This document shows, in pieces, positions 26,827 to 34,769 of a DNA stretch of 64,000 nt. The position numbers and the translations under genes are program-made. The stretch's first letter is position 1. Each line of letters opens with the position of its first letter. The stretch comes from Edaphobacter flagellatus (GTDB taxonomy: Bacteria; Acidobacteriota; Terriglobia; Terriglobales; Acidobacteriaceae). The notes beneath the pieces were generated by a model. The model saw only the letters and a list, made by a program, of their open reading frames with translations. It did no database searches and was not told the DNA's origin. The DNA is taken from positions 3,329,501 through 3,393,500 of the forward strand of contig NZ_CP073697.1 of assembly GCF_025264665.1 (NCBI RefSeq). Reading direction: 5' to 3'.

Positions 26827-27951
26827 ATGAGTGATACGATTCCCCAGCTCTCCAGCTATGACGAGCCTTCGCTCGAAGCCGCTTTCGCCACACTTTCGGC
26901 CGAAGTCCGCCAGCAGGCCGCGGCTCTTGCCAATGCCGAAGCGCAGGAAAACTTTCGCCTTCACTGGCTCGGCCGCAAGCAGGGGCGACTGAAGCTTATC
27001 TCCGATGCCTGGCTTAAGGCCGCTCCTGCCGAAGCACGCAAGCCTCTCGGCATCCGGTTCAATCAGCTCAAGCAGCAGATCGAAGAGACTCTGGAATCAG
27101 GAGCGGTCGCAGCGAAGGCCGGGGCAGAAACCAATGTTCAGGGAATCGATATTAGCTTGCCCGGTACGGCGCGACAGCCAGGCATCGCTCATCCCCTGCT
27201 TTCGACCATGCATGAGGTCGTACGTGTCTTCCACCAGTTGGGCTATTCCACCAATCTTGGCCCGCAGGTTGAGAGCGATTTCTATAACTTCGAGGCACTC
27301 AACTTTCCGCCCAATCACCCTGCGCGCGACACACAGGACACCCTGCAGATCGCCAACCAGCAAGCGCGGCCCTCGCGCGACCGCCTGCTGATGCGCACGC
27401 ACACATCGCCCGTGCAGATCCGCACCATGATCGCGCAGGGGCCTCCTGTCCGCATCGTGATTCCGGGTAAGGTGCATCGCAACGATGCCGCCGATGCAAC
27501 GCACTCGCCCATCTTCCATCAGATCGAAGGGCTTTGCGTCGACACCAACATCACCTTCTCCGACCTTAAAGGAACGCTTGATCACGCCATGAAGGCGCTC
27601 TTTGGCTCGGCAGTAAAGACGCGCTTCTTCCCGAGCTTCTTTCCGTTCACCGAGCCCTCAGCCGACGTGCAGATCTCCTGCATCTTCTGCGGAGGCACAG
27701 GCTGCCGCAAGTGCAAGCATTCAGGTTGGATCGAGTTGCTGGGCTGCGGCATGGTCGATCCGGCGGTATTCGCGGCGGTTACAGCGGAGCGTCGCAAGAA
27801 AAATCCTGACGACGATGCGTACGACCCAGCAAAGATCTCAGGATTCGCCTTCGGTATGGGCGTCGAACGCATAGCCATGATGCTGCATGGCGTCTCCGAT
27901 ATCGGTCAGTTCTATTCAGGCGATATGCGGTTTTTAGAGCAGTTCGCTTAA
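26827..27951 (+). CDS. pheS: Phenylalanyl-tRNA synthetase alpha subunit
   Basis: 374 residues. The enzyme charges tRNA-Phe as an alpha2-beta2 complex. Class II motifs are readable: motif 1 region GFQ-type HPLLSTMHEVVRVFHQLGY, DTLQI and LLMRTHTSPVQIRTM, motif 2 PGKVHRNDAADATHSPIFHQIEGL, and motif 3 FGMGVERIAMMLHG. The N-terminal coiled-coil tRNA-binding arm is present. A small insertion with four cysteines (285, 288, 293, 296: CIFCGGTGCRKC) lies just before WIELLGCGMVDP, forming a likely zinc knuckle that E. coli PheS does not have. Unlike most bacteria, pheT does not follow directly; two unrelated genes, one on the other strand, intervene. Confidence 0.97.
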   Translation: MSDTIPQLSSYDEPSLEAAFATLSAEVRQQAAALANAEAQENFRLHWLGRKQGRLKLISDAWLKAAPAEARKPLGIRFNQLKQQIEETLESGAVAAKAGAETNVQGIDISLPGTARQPGIAHPLLSTMHEVVRVFHQLGYSTNLGPQVESDFYNFEALNFPPNHPARDTQDTLQIANQQARPSRDRLLMRTHTSPVQIRTMIAQGPPVRIVIPGKVHRNDAADATHSPIFHQIEGLCVDTNITFSDLKGTLDHAMKALFGSAVKTRFFPSFFPFTEPSADVQISCIFCGGTGCRKCKHSGWIELLGCGMVDPAVFAAVTAERRKKNPDDDAYDPAKISGFAFGMGVERIAMMLHGVSDIGQFYSGDMRFLEQFA

Positions 27952-27960
27952 ATAAGCATG

Positions 27961-27990
27961 GGCATGATCGCTTCGATCATGCCAGTTTTT
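27961..27990 (+). terminator. Rho-independent terminator after pheS
   Basis: A perfect 10-bp stem GGCATGATCG/CGATCATGCC (27961-27970 with 27974-27983), loop CTT, then AGTTTTTG. It lies between pheS and the convergent membrane-protein gene. Confidence 0.88.
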
Positions 27991-27992
27991 GT

Positions 27993-28346
27993 TCAGTTCG
28001 AATCGCTGGCCGGCTTGGGGAGAAATCCGAAAAGCAAGTGAACGATGGCTAGCCCCAGCGCTCCAAGAAATGCTGCCTTGAAGGTCGTCACGGAAAATCC
28101 CGGCACAAATTTAGCCGAAAAATACAGAATCACCGCGTTGATGACCAGAAAGAACAAGCCGAAAGAGAGAATCCCCAACGGTAGTGTGACAAACTTCAGC
28201 AGCAGTCCCAGCGTTGCGTTCAATAAACCAATCACGATGACGGCAATCAACGCCGAGACGAAATTGCTGATATCGAAGCCCTGAACGAAATGGGCGATAA
28301 CTAATAGGGCGACAGCATTCAGAATCCAGTGCAGCAACCAGCGCAT
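27993..28346 (-). CDS. Phage-holin-4 family small membrane protein
   Basis: 117 residues from the ATG at 28346, chosen because GGAG lies 11 bases upstream; a longer frame starts 23 codons earlier. Four hydrophobic helices and the pattern GLLNATLGLLLKFVTLPL...FFLVINAVILYFSAKFVPGF identify the PhageHol_4_2/DUF360 (YvlD-like) group. Despite the name, these are chromosomal membrane proteins of bacteria, with no nearby phage genes here. Function is unknown. It is on the minus strand, between pheS and pheT. Confidence 0.75.
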   Translation of the reverse strand: MRWLLHWILNAVALLVIAHFVQGFDISNFVSALIAVIVIGLLNATLGLLLKFVTLPLGILSFGLFFLVINAVILYFSAKFVPGFSVTTFKAAFLGALGLAIVHLLFGFLPKPASDSN

Positions 28347-28554
28347 AGCGTGATCTTCTCCTGGGTAGGTTGAGCAAGCACTAGCCCTGTGCTCGCTCAA
28401 CGAAGCATACCTCACCCAGGCGAAGGCGGGAACAATAGTTGTAAAAACAATAGTTATAGTTACTTCGACTTCGACACTCCACGGTCAGAGTCGATCGTGC
28501 GCAATCTACATTCGCGGCTCATGACAGGTAAACTTGTCTAAGGGGCGAAGTACC

Positions 28555-29115
28555 ATGGGAAAACTATTCCAGTGCATCGAGCCGGCTCATCGCGAATTCA
28601 TCGAGCGGCAGCATATCTTCTTCAATGCCTCGGCGGCGGCGACCGGGCGTGTCAATGTCTCACCACGTGATGTTGCCGCTCTGCGTGTCCTTAGTGCGCA
28701 CTCTGTCGTTTACCTCGATCGCACTGGCAGCGGTAATGAAACGGCTGCCCACCTGCTTGCGGATGGACGCCTCACTCTGATGTTCTGCGCCTTCGAAGGC
28801 GCTCCGCTCATCCTGCGTCTCTACGGACGTGGCCACATCATTCCTCGGCCCAGCGAGCAGTACACCGCACTCCTCAAGGCGCATTTCGCAGCTGCCGAGC
28901 CTCCCGGAGCCCGCCAGATGGTCTGGCTTGATGTTGATTCGGTTCAGACCTCTTGTGGTATGAACGTTCCCTTCTTCGACTATGTCAGTGAGCGCGACCA
29001 GCTGACTCGTTGGGCCGAGGTTAAGGGTGAGGCGACGCTGGATGAGTACCGCCGGCAGAAAAATGTTCAGAGTATCGACGGCTTCCCGACAGGCATGTTT
29101 GAACCTGTTTCTTAG
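28555..29115 (+). CDS. Pyridoxamine 5'-phosphate oxidase-like FMN protein
   Basis: 186 residues from the ATG at 28555, with AAGGGG upstream; a TTG seven codons earlier is less likely. The split-barrel pattern is clear: HIFFNASAAATGRVNVSPRD, VVYLDRTGSGNETAAHLLADGRLTLMFCAFEG and LILRLYGRGHII. It belongs to the PNPOx-like group of small flavin-binding proteins, most of which are uncharacterised reductases or haem/F420 relatives. Neither a true PNPOx C-terminal dimer segment nor a haem-utilisation motif is visible. It lies between pheS and pheT and shares strand with pheT, 55 bases upstream of it. Confidence 0.75.
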   Translation: MGKLFQCIEPAHREFIERQHIFFNASAAATGRVNVSPRDVAALRVLSAHSVVYLDRTGSGNETAAHLLADGRLTLMFCAFEGAPLILRLYGRGHIIPRPSEQYTALLKAHFAAAEPPGARQMVWLDVDSVQTSCGMNVPFFDYVSERDQLTRWAEVKGEATLDEYRRQKNVQSIDGFPTGMFEPVS

Positions 29116-29170
29116 TTCCTGCTGCGCTGCATCAGGGCAGCTTCACCATTTAGACTAGAAGCCGTTCATC

Positions 29171-31303
29171 ATGAGAGTGCTTACAAGCTGGCTGCGCCAC
29201 TATCTCCCTACGCTTTCTGTTACGGATCGGCAACTGGCCGACGACCTCACCCTTCGCGGCATCGCCGTCGAAGGCGTTCACCAGCTTAGCGACGGGCATC
29301 TCTTCGAGATGGACATCACGACCAACCGCGTCGACGCCATGAACCACTACGGCATCGCGCGAGAGGCGGCAACGATCTACAACCTTCCGCTTGCGCCGCT
29401 TCATCCTGCGCTGCCCATCGGCACGCTTGTCGATCAGCCGTTCTCTGTCCGCATCGCGCCGGAGGCCAAGGGCCTCTGTGGGCGCTTCACGGCGCAGGTG
29501 CTGCGTGGCGTCACCATCGCTCCAAGCAGGGGACGCGTCGCCGAATATTTCGACCTGCTTGGCCAGAAGCAGATCTCCAACGCCGTCGATGCTTCTAACT
29601 TCACTCTTCTCGGTATGGGGCATCCCACGCATGCTTTCGACCTCGATAAGATCGAAGGCGGCATTATCGTCCGCCTGGCGCGCAGGGGCGAAAAACTCCG
29701 ACTGCTTGACGGTACCGAGCGCACGCTCGAAGCCGACGACCTCGTCGTAGCGGATGAGAAGAAGGCGCTCGCCTTAGCGGGCGTGATGGGTGGCTGGGAT
29801 TCGATGATTACCCCTGAGACGAAGAATATCCTCGTCGAGGCGGCATGGTTCGATCAGGCCAGTGTACGGCGCAGTTCGCGGCGACATCTGTTGCATACCG
29901 ATGCCAGCCATCGCTTCGAGCGGGGAGCCGACTTCAACGCCGCTCCTCTGGCCAACGCGCTTGTCTGCGAACTGATTCTTGAGGCAGGCGGGAAACTCGA
30001 AGGCGAGCTTGTGGATGTCATCGATCCCGATGTCGCTGCCCGAACGGCAAACCGCGTACCCATCGAACTTGCCGTCGCGCAGGTGCGCCGCCATCTTGGC
30101 ACCACCCTCGATCCCGAAGGAATCACTGCGGAAATCGTCCATCAGTATCTTGCCTCGCTGGGCTGCGAACCGCTGTTGCATGGCCTTGATGTCTACCTCG
30201 TCAAGTTGCCGTCATGGCGTCTCGATCTTGAGCGTGAGATCGACCTGATCGAAGAGATTGCCCGTGTTTATGGCTACAATCGTTTCGCCAACACGCTGCC
30301 AACGGCACTACCGGTCGTTGACTATCCCTCTGCTGCCGCCGAGCATGCCGTCCGCAACCGTCTGTTGCAGCTTGGCTTCAGCGAAGCCGTCTCCAGCACT
30401 TTCGCGAGCCGCGAAGATGCTGACCTTTTCTACGGTACTGACGCCGAGATGAGCGCAGGAAAGAAGACTGTAGCGATGGAGAACCCTCTCTCCGAGGAGG
30501 CCTCGCTCCTTCGTCCGTCACTCATTCCGGGCATGCTTACGATGCTCGCGCACAATCTCAACCGCGACGTTCGCGAGGTGCGGCTCTTCGAGCACGGACA
30601 GGTCTTTACCGGAACGATTCCGGCTGATGCCGGCTATGTCTCCGAGGTCCACGAGAGCCAGCAGCTCTCGCTCGGCATGACCTCGGCTGAGGTGCGTCCG
30701 ACGCCGCTGTACCCAGCCGTCGATGCGCCAATCTTCGAGCTCAAGGGCGTGATCGAATCGCTCACATCACTGTTCGTTCTTCCCGGTGGCGAGGCAGCGC
30801 TCTCCTTCACGACGGCGAACACCCCGGCATGGCTCGAGCCTGGCCGTAGCGCCTGCGCGCTTCTTAATCATCAGCCGATTGCATACTTCGGCGAACTGGC
30901 ATCGTCTTCGAAGGAGGCTCGCAAGCTACGTCAGCCTGTCTATCTTGCGAAGATCGATCTGGTACGGCTCTATGAGCTTCCGCTCCGGCGTGCTACTTCG
31001 CACGAGCTTTCGCGTTATCAGGCTGTCGAGCGCGACTTCTCGTTCGTCTTCGCCGATTCGATCGTTTGGAGCAACATCGCGGAAGCCATCCACGCACTCG
31101 CCATTTCGGAATTGACGCGTCTTACCCCCGAGGAGATTTTCCGCGATCCGAAAGGGAAGGCCGTTGCGCAGGGCCAGTATTCGCTTCTCCTGCGGACTGT
31201 CTTCCAATCGCACGACCGAACCTTGCGAGAGGAAGAGATCGCCAGTTGGTCCATGCGCATCGTCGAGACGCTGAAGGCTCTCGGCGGAACGCAGCGTGCG
31301 TAA
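29171..31303 (+). CDS. pheT: Phenylalanyl-tRNA synthetase beta subunit, short form lacking the EMAP-like tRNA-binding domain
   Basis: 710 residues against about 800 in E. coli. The N-terminus (WLRHYLPTLSVTDRQLADDLTLRGIAVEGV) passes within a few residues straight to FEMDITTNRVDAMNHYGIAREAA. The OB-fold tRNA-binding domain normally between these segments (roughly residues 40-150) is therefore missing. The B3/B4 editing domain (ISNAVDASNFTLLGMGHPTHAFD, and VMGGWDSMITPETKNILVEAAWF), the B5 domain, the synthetase-like core (ENPLSEEASLLRPSLIPGML) and the C-terminal FDX-ACB anticodon domain (RYQAVERDFSFVF) are all present. The deletion is clean and the frame intact, so it looks functional. Confidence 0.95.
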   Translation: MRVLTSWLRHYLPTLSVTDRQLADDLTLRGIAVEGVHQLSDGHLFEMDITTNRVDAMNHYGIAREAATIYNLPLAPLHPALPIGTLVDQPFSVRIAPEAKGLCGRFTAQVLRGVTIAPSRGRVAEYFDLLGQKQISNAVDASNFTLLGMGHPTHAFDLDKIEGGIIVRLARRGEKLRLLDGTERTLEADDLVVADEKKALALAGVMGGWDSMITPETKNILVEAAWFDQASVRRSSRRHLLHTDASHRFERGADFNAAPLANALVCELILEAGGKLEGELVDVIDPDVAARTANRVPIELAVAQVRRHLGTTLDPEGITAEIVHQYLASLGCEPLLHGLDVYLVKLPSWRLDLEREIDLIEEIARVYGYNRFANTLPTALPVVDYPSAAAEHAVRNRLLQLGFSEAVSSTFASREDADLFYGTDAEMSAGKKTVAMENPLSEEASLLRPSLIPGMLTMLAHNLNRDVREVRLFEHGQVFTGTIPADAGYVSEVHESQQLSLGMTSAEVRPTPLYPAVDAPIFELKGVIESLTSLFVLPGGEAALSFTTANTPAWLEPGRSACALLNHQPIAYFGELASSSKEARKLRQPVYLAKIDLVRLYELPLRRATSHELSRYQAVERDFSFVFADSIVWSNIAEAIHALAISELTRLTPEEIFRDPKGKAVAQGQYSLLLRTVFQSHDRTLREEEIASWSMRIVETLKALGGTQRA

Positions 31304-31426
31304 GATTTTCCAAGATTACGAAGGAATTTCCCGCATCCATTGTGGTTCCCCGGCCAATTTCGGTCTGGTTATCCACATCTTTTGCGCGTCTATACTGAAT
31401 CGAAGATTTCTTGCAGGAGTGTAGTG

Positions 31427-31684
31427 ATGACCACAGCAGCGATCAGCGTCGACGAGTTCCAGGCACTTGAGCAGAAGGTGCTGCGCGCCGTCGAGATCGT
31501 CAAGAAGGAGCGCGAGGCTCGCGCCAAAGCCGAGGCCGAGGTCGCCAGCTTGAAAGAGCAGCTCGAGTTCCAGACCCTGGTTGCCAGCGAGGCCCAGGCT
31601 GCCGTCAACACGCTCACGAAGGATCGCGAAACTGTAAAGACCCGTGTCGAAAAGATGCTGCAACAGATGGATGAACTGCTGTAG
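31427..31684 (+). CDS. Small coiled-coil protein, possibly ZapB-like
   Basis: 85 residues from the ATG at 31427, with CAGGAG upstream. Nearly the whole protein is heptad-rich helix (ALEQKVLRAVEIVKKEREARAKAEAEVASLKEQLE, and LTKDRETVKTRVEKMLQQMDELL). It ends 21 bases before zapA in the same orientation. Position and shape suggest a partner of ZapA at the division ring, similar in design to ZapB. Similarity to ZapB itself is not strong by eye, so the role is inferred from context. TATACT at 31391-31396 may be its -10 element. Confidence 0.7.
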   Translation: MTTAAISVDEFQALEQKVLRAVEIVKKEREARAKAEAEVASLKEQLEFQTLVASEAQAAVNTLTKDRETVKTRVEKMLQQMDELL

Positions 31685-31705
31685 CGAAACCAGGAGGAAG
31701 ATTAG

Positions 31706-32077
31706 ATGGATCAGACAGCGCAGACGACAAAGACAGCTTCATCGCAGGTTGAACCCCAGCCCGAGAAACAGTCCGTCGCAGTCGAGATCTACGATCAGAT
31801 CTACCATCTACGCGGTATCGATCCCGCTTATATTGAGCAGTTGGCGCAAATTGTCGATTCGAAGATGCGCGCCGTCTCCGCACTGGGCAACACCGTCGAC
31901 TCGCTGCGTGTCGCGGTGCTGGCCGCGCTCAATATCGCTGATGAGTTGGAGACCCTGCGCCAGCGTTACGAGAGCCTCTCCGGTAGCCTCTCTCTTTCGC
32001 AGGTCACGATGCGCTCCCGCGCCGGTTCTCTGGCTGGCCTGCTGGACGAAGTGCTCGAAGATCGCAAGGTCGGCTGA
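31706..32077 (+). CDS. zapA: Cell division protein ZapA
   Basis: 123 residues. ZapA binds FtsZ filaments and bundles them at the division site. The N-terminal domain shows the conserved pattern VAVEIYDQIYHLRG, then YIEQLAQIVDSKMRAVSA and VDSLRVAVLAALNIADEL, followed by a C-terminal coiled coil. An N-terminal Gln/Thr/Ser-rich tail of about 25 residues is extra. It sits with the small coiled-coil gene in a likely two-gene operon downstream of pheT. Confidence 0.88.
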   Translation: MDQTAQTTKTASSQVEPQPEKQSVAVEIYDQIYHLRGIDPAYIEQLAQIVDSKMRAVSALGNTVDSLRVAVLAALNIADELETLRQRYESLSGSLSLSQVTMRSRAGSLAGLLDEVLEDRKVG

Positions 32078-32154
32078 CTTTCTTCTTGATCTTTCCGCGA
32101 TTCTCCGTGAATCATGACGGCTGTCCTGAACAGTTGATTTTACGGAATTTGTAA

Positions 32155-32751
32155 ATGCATCTTCTTTCTGCTTTTACGCTTAGCTGTGTTCTCATGTGCC
32201 CGCTCGCCGGTGCTGCACAGTCTTCCGACAGCTACAAATCCGATCCGAAGTACGTCGCCGCGATGGCCGAAGGCAAGAATCCATCGCTCTCGTTGGCGAA
32301 GATGGCCCCGGCCTTTAATGTCACTGCTTTGGATGGTTCTCGCTTCAACCTGGATGAGATGGGCGGCAAAGTTGTTCTGATCGACTTCTGGGCAACATGG
32401 TGCGGTCCATGCAATCGCGAGCTTCCTCATATGAAGAAGCTCGCTCAGGAGTTTGCAAACGAACCGCTGGTGATTATCAGTGTCAGCTGGGATTCAGACG
32501 AAGCGAAGTGGAAGGACTTCATCGCCAAGAATGGCATGACGTGGGTGCAGTACCGTGATGCCGATCATGCACTGTCGAATGCATTTGGCATCAATGCTAT
32601 TCCGCATTACTTTACGATCGACAGCGATGGCGTTTTAACGGCGGAGATGCTGGGCGAAGATTCCAACGTTGAGGGCAAGTTAAAGAAGCTGATTGCAAAG
32701 GCCAAGGCTGCTCGCGAAGCGGCGCCTAAGACGACAGGTATTGGAGACTGA
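32155..32751 (+). CDS. Exported TlpA-like thiol:disulfide thioredoxin
   Basis: 198 residues with a Sec signal peptide (residues 1-20, AGA-AQS). The thioredoxin active site is WCGPC (Cys83 and Cys86) within [27 protein letters not shown], and the cis-proline region is [11 protein letters not shown]. This is the TlpA/ResA/peroxiredoxin-like type. Likely role: reducing or exchanging disulfides in the periplasm, for example for cytochrome maturation. No cytochrome gene is adjacent. The C-terminus is a lysine/alanine-rich helix. Confidence 0.87.
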   Translation: MHLLSAFTLSCVLMCPLAGAAQSSDSYKSDPKYVAAMAEGKNPSLSLAKMAPAFNVTALDGSRFNLDEMGGKVVLIDFWATWCGPCNRELPHMKKLAQEFANEPLVIISVSWDSDEAKWKDFIAKNGMTWVQYRDADHALSNAFGINAIPHYFTIDSDGVLTAEMLGEDSNVEGKLKKLIAKAKAAREAAPKTTGIGD

Positions 32752-32784
32752 CGCGCTCTTTTTCATGCTTGAATAGAAGCAGGC

Positions 32785-33417
32785 ATGTACATTCCCAAAT
32801 TCAATGAAGAGACGCGCGTTCCGGTCCTCGATCAGCTGATGCGCTCCCATCCTCTTGCCACGCTCGTTACGATGGGGGCCTCGGGCCTCTTCGCGACGCA
32901 TCTTCCTATGGTGCTTCACCGTGTAGACGACACCCACGCCACGCTGCGCGGACATCTCTCCCGCGCGAATGCGCAGTGGCGCGAATTCCGTCCCGATGTG
33001 CAGGCCCTCGCGATCTTCTCCGGACCGGAGCACTACATCACACCCAACTGGTACCCGGAGAAGGCGAAGACCGGCAAGGTGGTTCCCACGTGGAACTACG
33101 CCGTCGTGCATGCCTATGGCTCGCTGCGGATTATCGAAGACCCCACATGGCTACTCGAGCACCTGAACATGTTGACGAATACACATGAAGCTTCCTCGCC
33201 TACGCCATGGAAGATCAGCGACGCTCCCGAAGGTTATGTCGAAACCATCGCGAAGGGGATCGTCGGCATCGAGCTTGCGATTGAGCGGCTGGAGGGGAAG
33301 TGGAAGGTCAGCCAGAATCAGAATGAACAGACGCGGGCCTCTGTCGCTCGGGGGCTCGAAGCGCTTGGGGACGAAGCCAGCCTCGCCATGCGCGACCTCG
33401 TCAACGGAGAACGTTGA
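32785..33417 (+). CDS. paiB: PaiB family FMN-binding protein
   Basis: 210 residues, the usual length. PaiB-type proteins bind FMN in a split barrel and were first described as negative regulators of sporulation and protease genes in Bacillus. Family segments visible are MYIPKFNEETRVPVLDQLM, PLATLVTMGASGLFATHLPMVL, GHLSRANAQWREF, the HYITPNWYPEKAKTGKVVPTWNY stretch and GIVGIELAIERLEGKWKVSQN. No helix-turn-helix is evident, so DNA binding is doubtful and an enzymatic flavin role is also possible. The start has AAGCAGG upstream. Confidence 0.88.
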   Translation: MYIPKFNEETRVPVLDQLMRSHPLATLVTMGASGLFATHLPMVLHRVDDTHATLRGHLSRANAQWREFRPDVQALAIFSGPEHYITPNWYPEKAKTGKVVPTWNYAVVHAYGSLRIIEDPTWLLEHLNMLTNTHEASSPTPWKISDAPEGYVETIAKGIVGIELAIERLEGKWKVSQNQNEQTRASVARGLEALGDEASLAMRDLVNGER

Positions 33418-33489
33418 GTGCAGGTTTGTATAGCCTCTGAAAGGCCTGTTGATGCCTGTGGGGCCGTTCTGGGCTACACTTTCTCGCGT

Positions 33490-34653
33490 ATGAAGATTGC
33501 CCAAATATATCTCCCTGTAGCGATCTCCCTGTTCTGCGCAACGACGGTCTTCGCGCAAGAACCCGCACGCCAGCAGCCTGCTCCGCCGCCGCCTCCAGTT
33601 CGTTCTGTCGAGGTCAATCCAGACCGCACGATCACCTTTCGCTACCGTGATGCTCTTGCCTCTCAGGTAAGCGTCTCGGTCGATGTAATGGGCAAGCCGC
33701 TCCCGATGGAGAAAAATGGCACCGACGTCTGGTCGGTCACTACCGAGCCGATGGCGCCGGAGATCTATGCCTATCACTTCAGCGTCGACGGCGGCAGCCG
33801 GCTCGATGCGGCAAATCCTCGTTTTGCGCCGAACCTCGTCGGTATTTCGAATCTCATCGAGGTTCCGGGTGACGCGCCTCAGCCATGGGACGCGACCAAC
33901 GTCCCTCATGGCGTCGTGCATCATCACACCTACACCACCAATGTTGTTCTTGGGCTTGCAAACAACCAGAGCGATTATTACGTCTATACGCCGCCCAACT
34001 ATGATCCGAAGGCAAAGAAGCCCTATCCCGTCCTGTTTCTGCTGCATGGCTGGAGCGACGATGCGTCCGGCTGGACTGCTGTCGGACAGGCGAATCTGAT
34101 CCTCGACAATCTGCTGGCGCAGGGCAAGATCAAGCCGATGGTCGTCGTTATGCCACTTGGCTATGGCGATATGTCTTTCGTCCGCGATCACGATGTCTGG
34201 AACCAGTCGGAAAAGATCGACCATAATGTCTCCCTCTACCAAAAGGCACTCCTCTCCGAAGTTCTGCCGCAGGTGGAATCGGCCTACAACGTCTCGCGGA
34301 AGCGCGAAGGGCGTGCCATTGTTGGCCTTTCGATGGGCGGACTTGAATCACTGACAATCGGCCTGACGCATCCCGATATGTTTGCTTATGTTGGAGGCTT
34401 CAGTTCAGCCGTGCATTCTCTCGATGCAGCCGCGCAGTTTCCCTCGCTCGATCCCAAAATGGCCAATCTGCGTCTGCTGTGGATCGCCTGCGGCGTCGAC
34501 GATCATTTGATTACACCCAACCGCGAGTTCATCACCTGGCTCAAGGGGAAGAAGATGCCAGTTACGCAGATCGAAACCCCGGGCCGACATACCTGGTCGG
34601 TATGGCGCGACAACCTCATCCACTTCACGCCATTGCTGTTTACCGACAAGTAG
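33490..34653 (+). CDS. Exported esterase, enterochelin-esterase/feruloyl-esterase-like, with N-terminal E-set domain
   Basis: 387 residues from the ATG at 33490; the longer frame from 33418 would hide the signal peptide (MKIAQIYLPVAISLFCATTVFAQ). A proline-rich linker leads to an immunoglobulin-like E-set/CBM48-like domain (about 40-130). An esterase D-type alpha/beta hydrolase follows: VLFLLHGWSDDASGW, nucleophile Ser281 in GLSMGG, acid in GVDDHLI and histidine in GRHTW. Such proteins cleave feruloyl or other carbohydrate esters outside the cytoplasm. TACACT at 33475-33480 ends only nine bases before the ATG, so the transcript may be nearly leaderless. Confidence 0.85.
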   Translation: MKIAQIYLPVAISLFCATTVFAQEPARQQPAPPPPPVRSVEVNPDRTITFRYRDALASQVSVSVDVMGKPLPMEKNGTDVWSVTTEPMAPEIYAYHFSVDGGSRLDAANPRFAPNLVGISNLIEVPGDAPQPWDATNVPHGVVHHHTYTTNVVLGLANNQSDYYVYTPPNYDPKAKKPYPVLFLLHGWSDDASGWTAVGQANLILDNLLAQGKIKPMVVVMPLGYGDMSFVRDHDVWNQSEKIDHNVSLYQKALLSEVLPQVESAYNVSRKREGRAIVGLSMGGLESLTIGLTHPDMFAYVGGFSSAVHSLDAAAQFPSLDPKMANLRLLWIACGVDDHLITPNREFITWLKGKKMPVTQIETPGRHTWSVWRDNLIHFTPLLFTDK

Positions 34654-34769
34654 GTGGGAAGGGCGGATCGAGCCAGATTTCATCCAATGCACCAGGCATT
34701 CATCAAAATGCACCAAGCGAGCCAATCTGCGCGATAACCGCAATCGCGGGATAATAGATGGAGAAGCGC

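Noticed and set aside
27993..28346. Prophage or gene-transfer element suggested by the holin-like protein
   Set aside because: The PhageHol_4 family is common as ordinary chromosomal membrane proteins, and no lysin, capsid or integrase gene is near.
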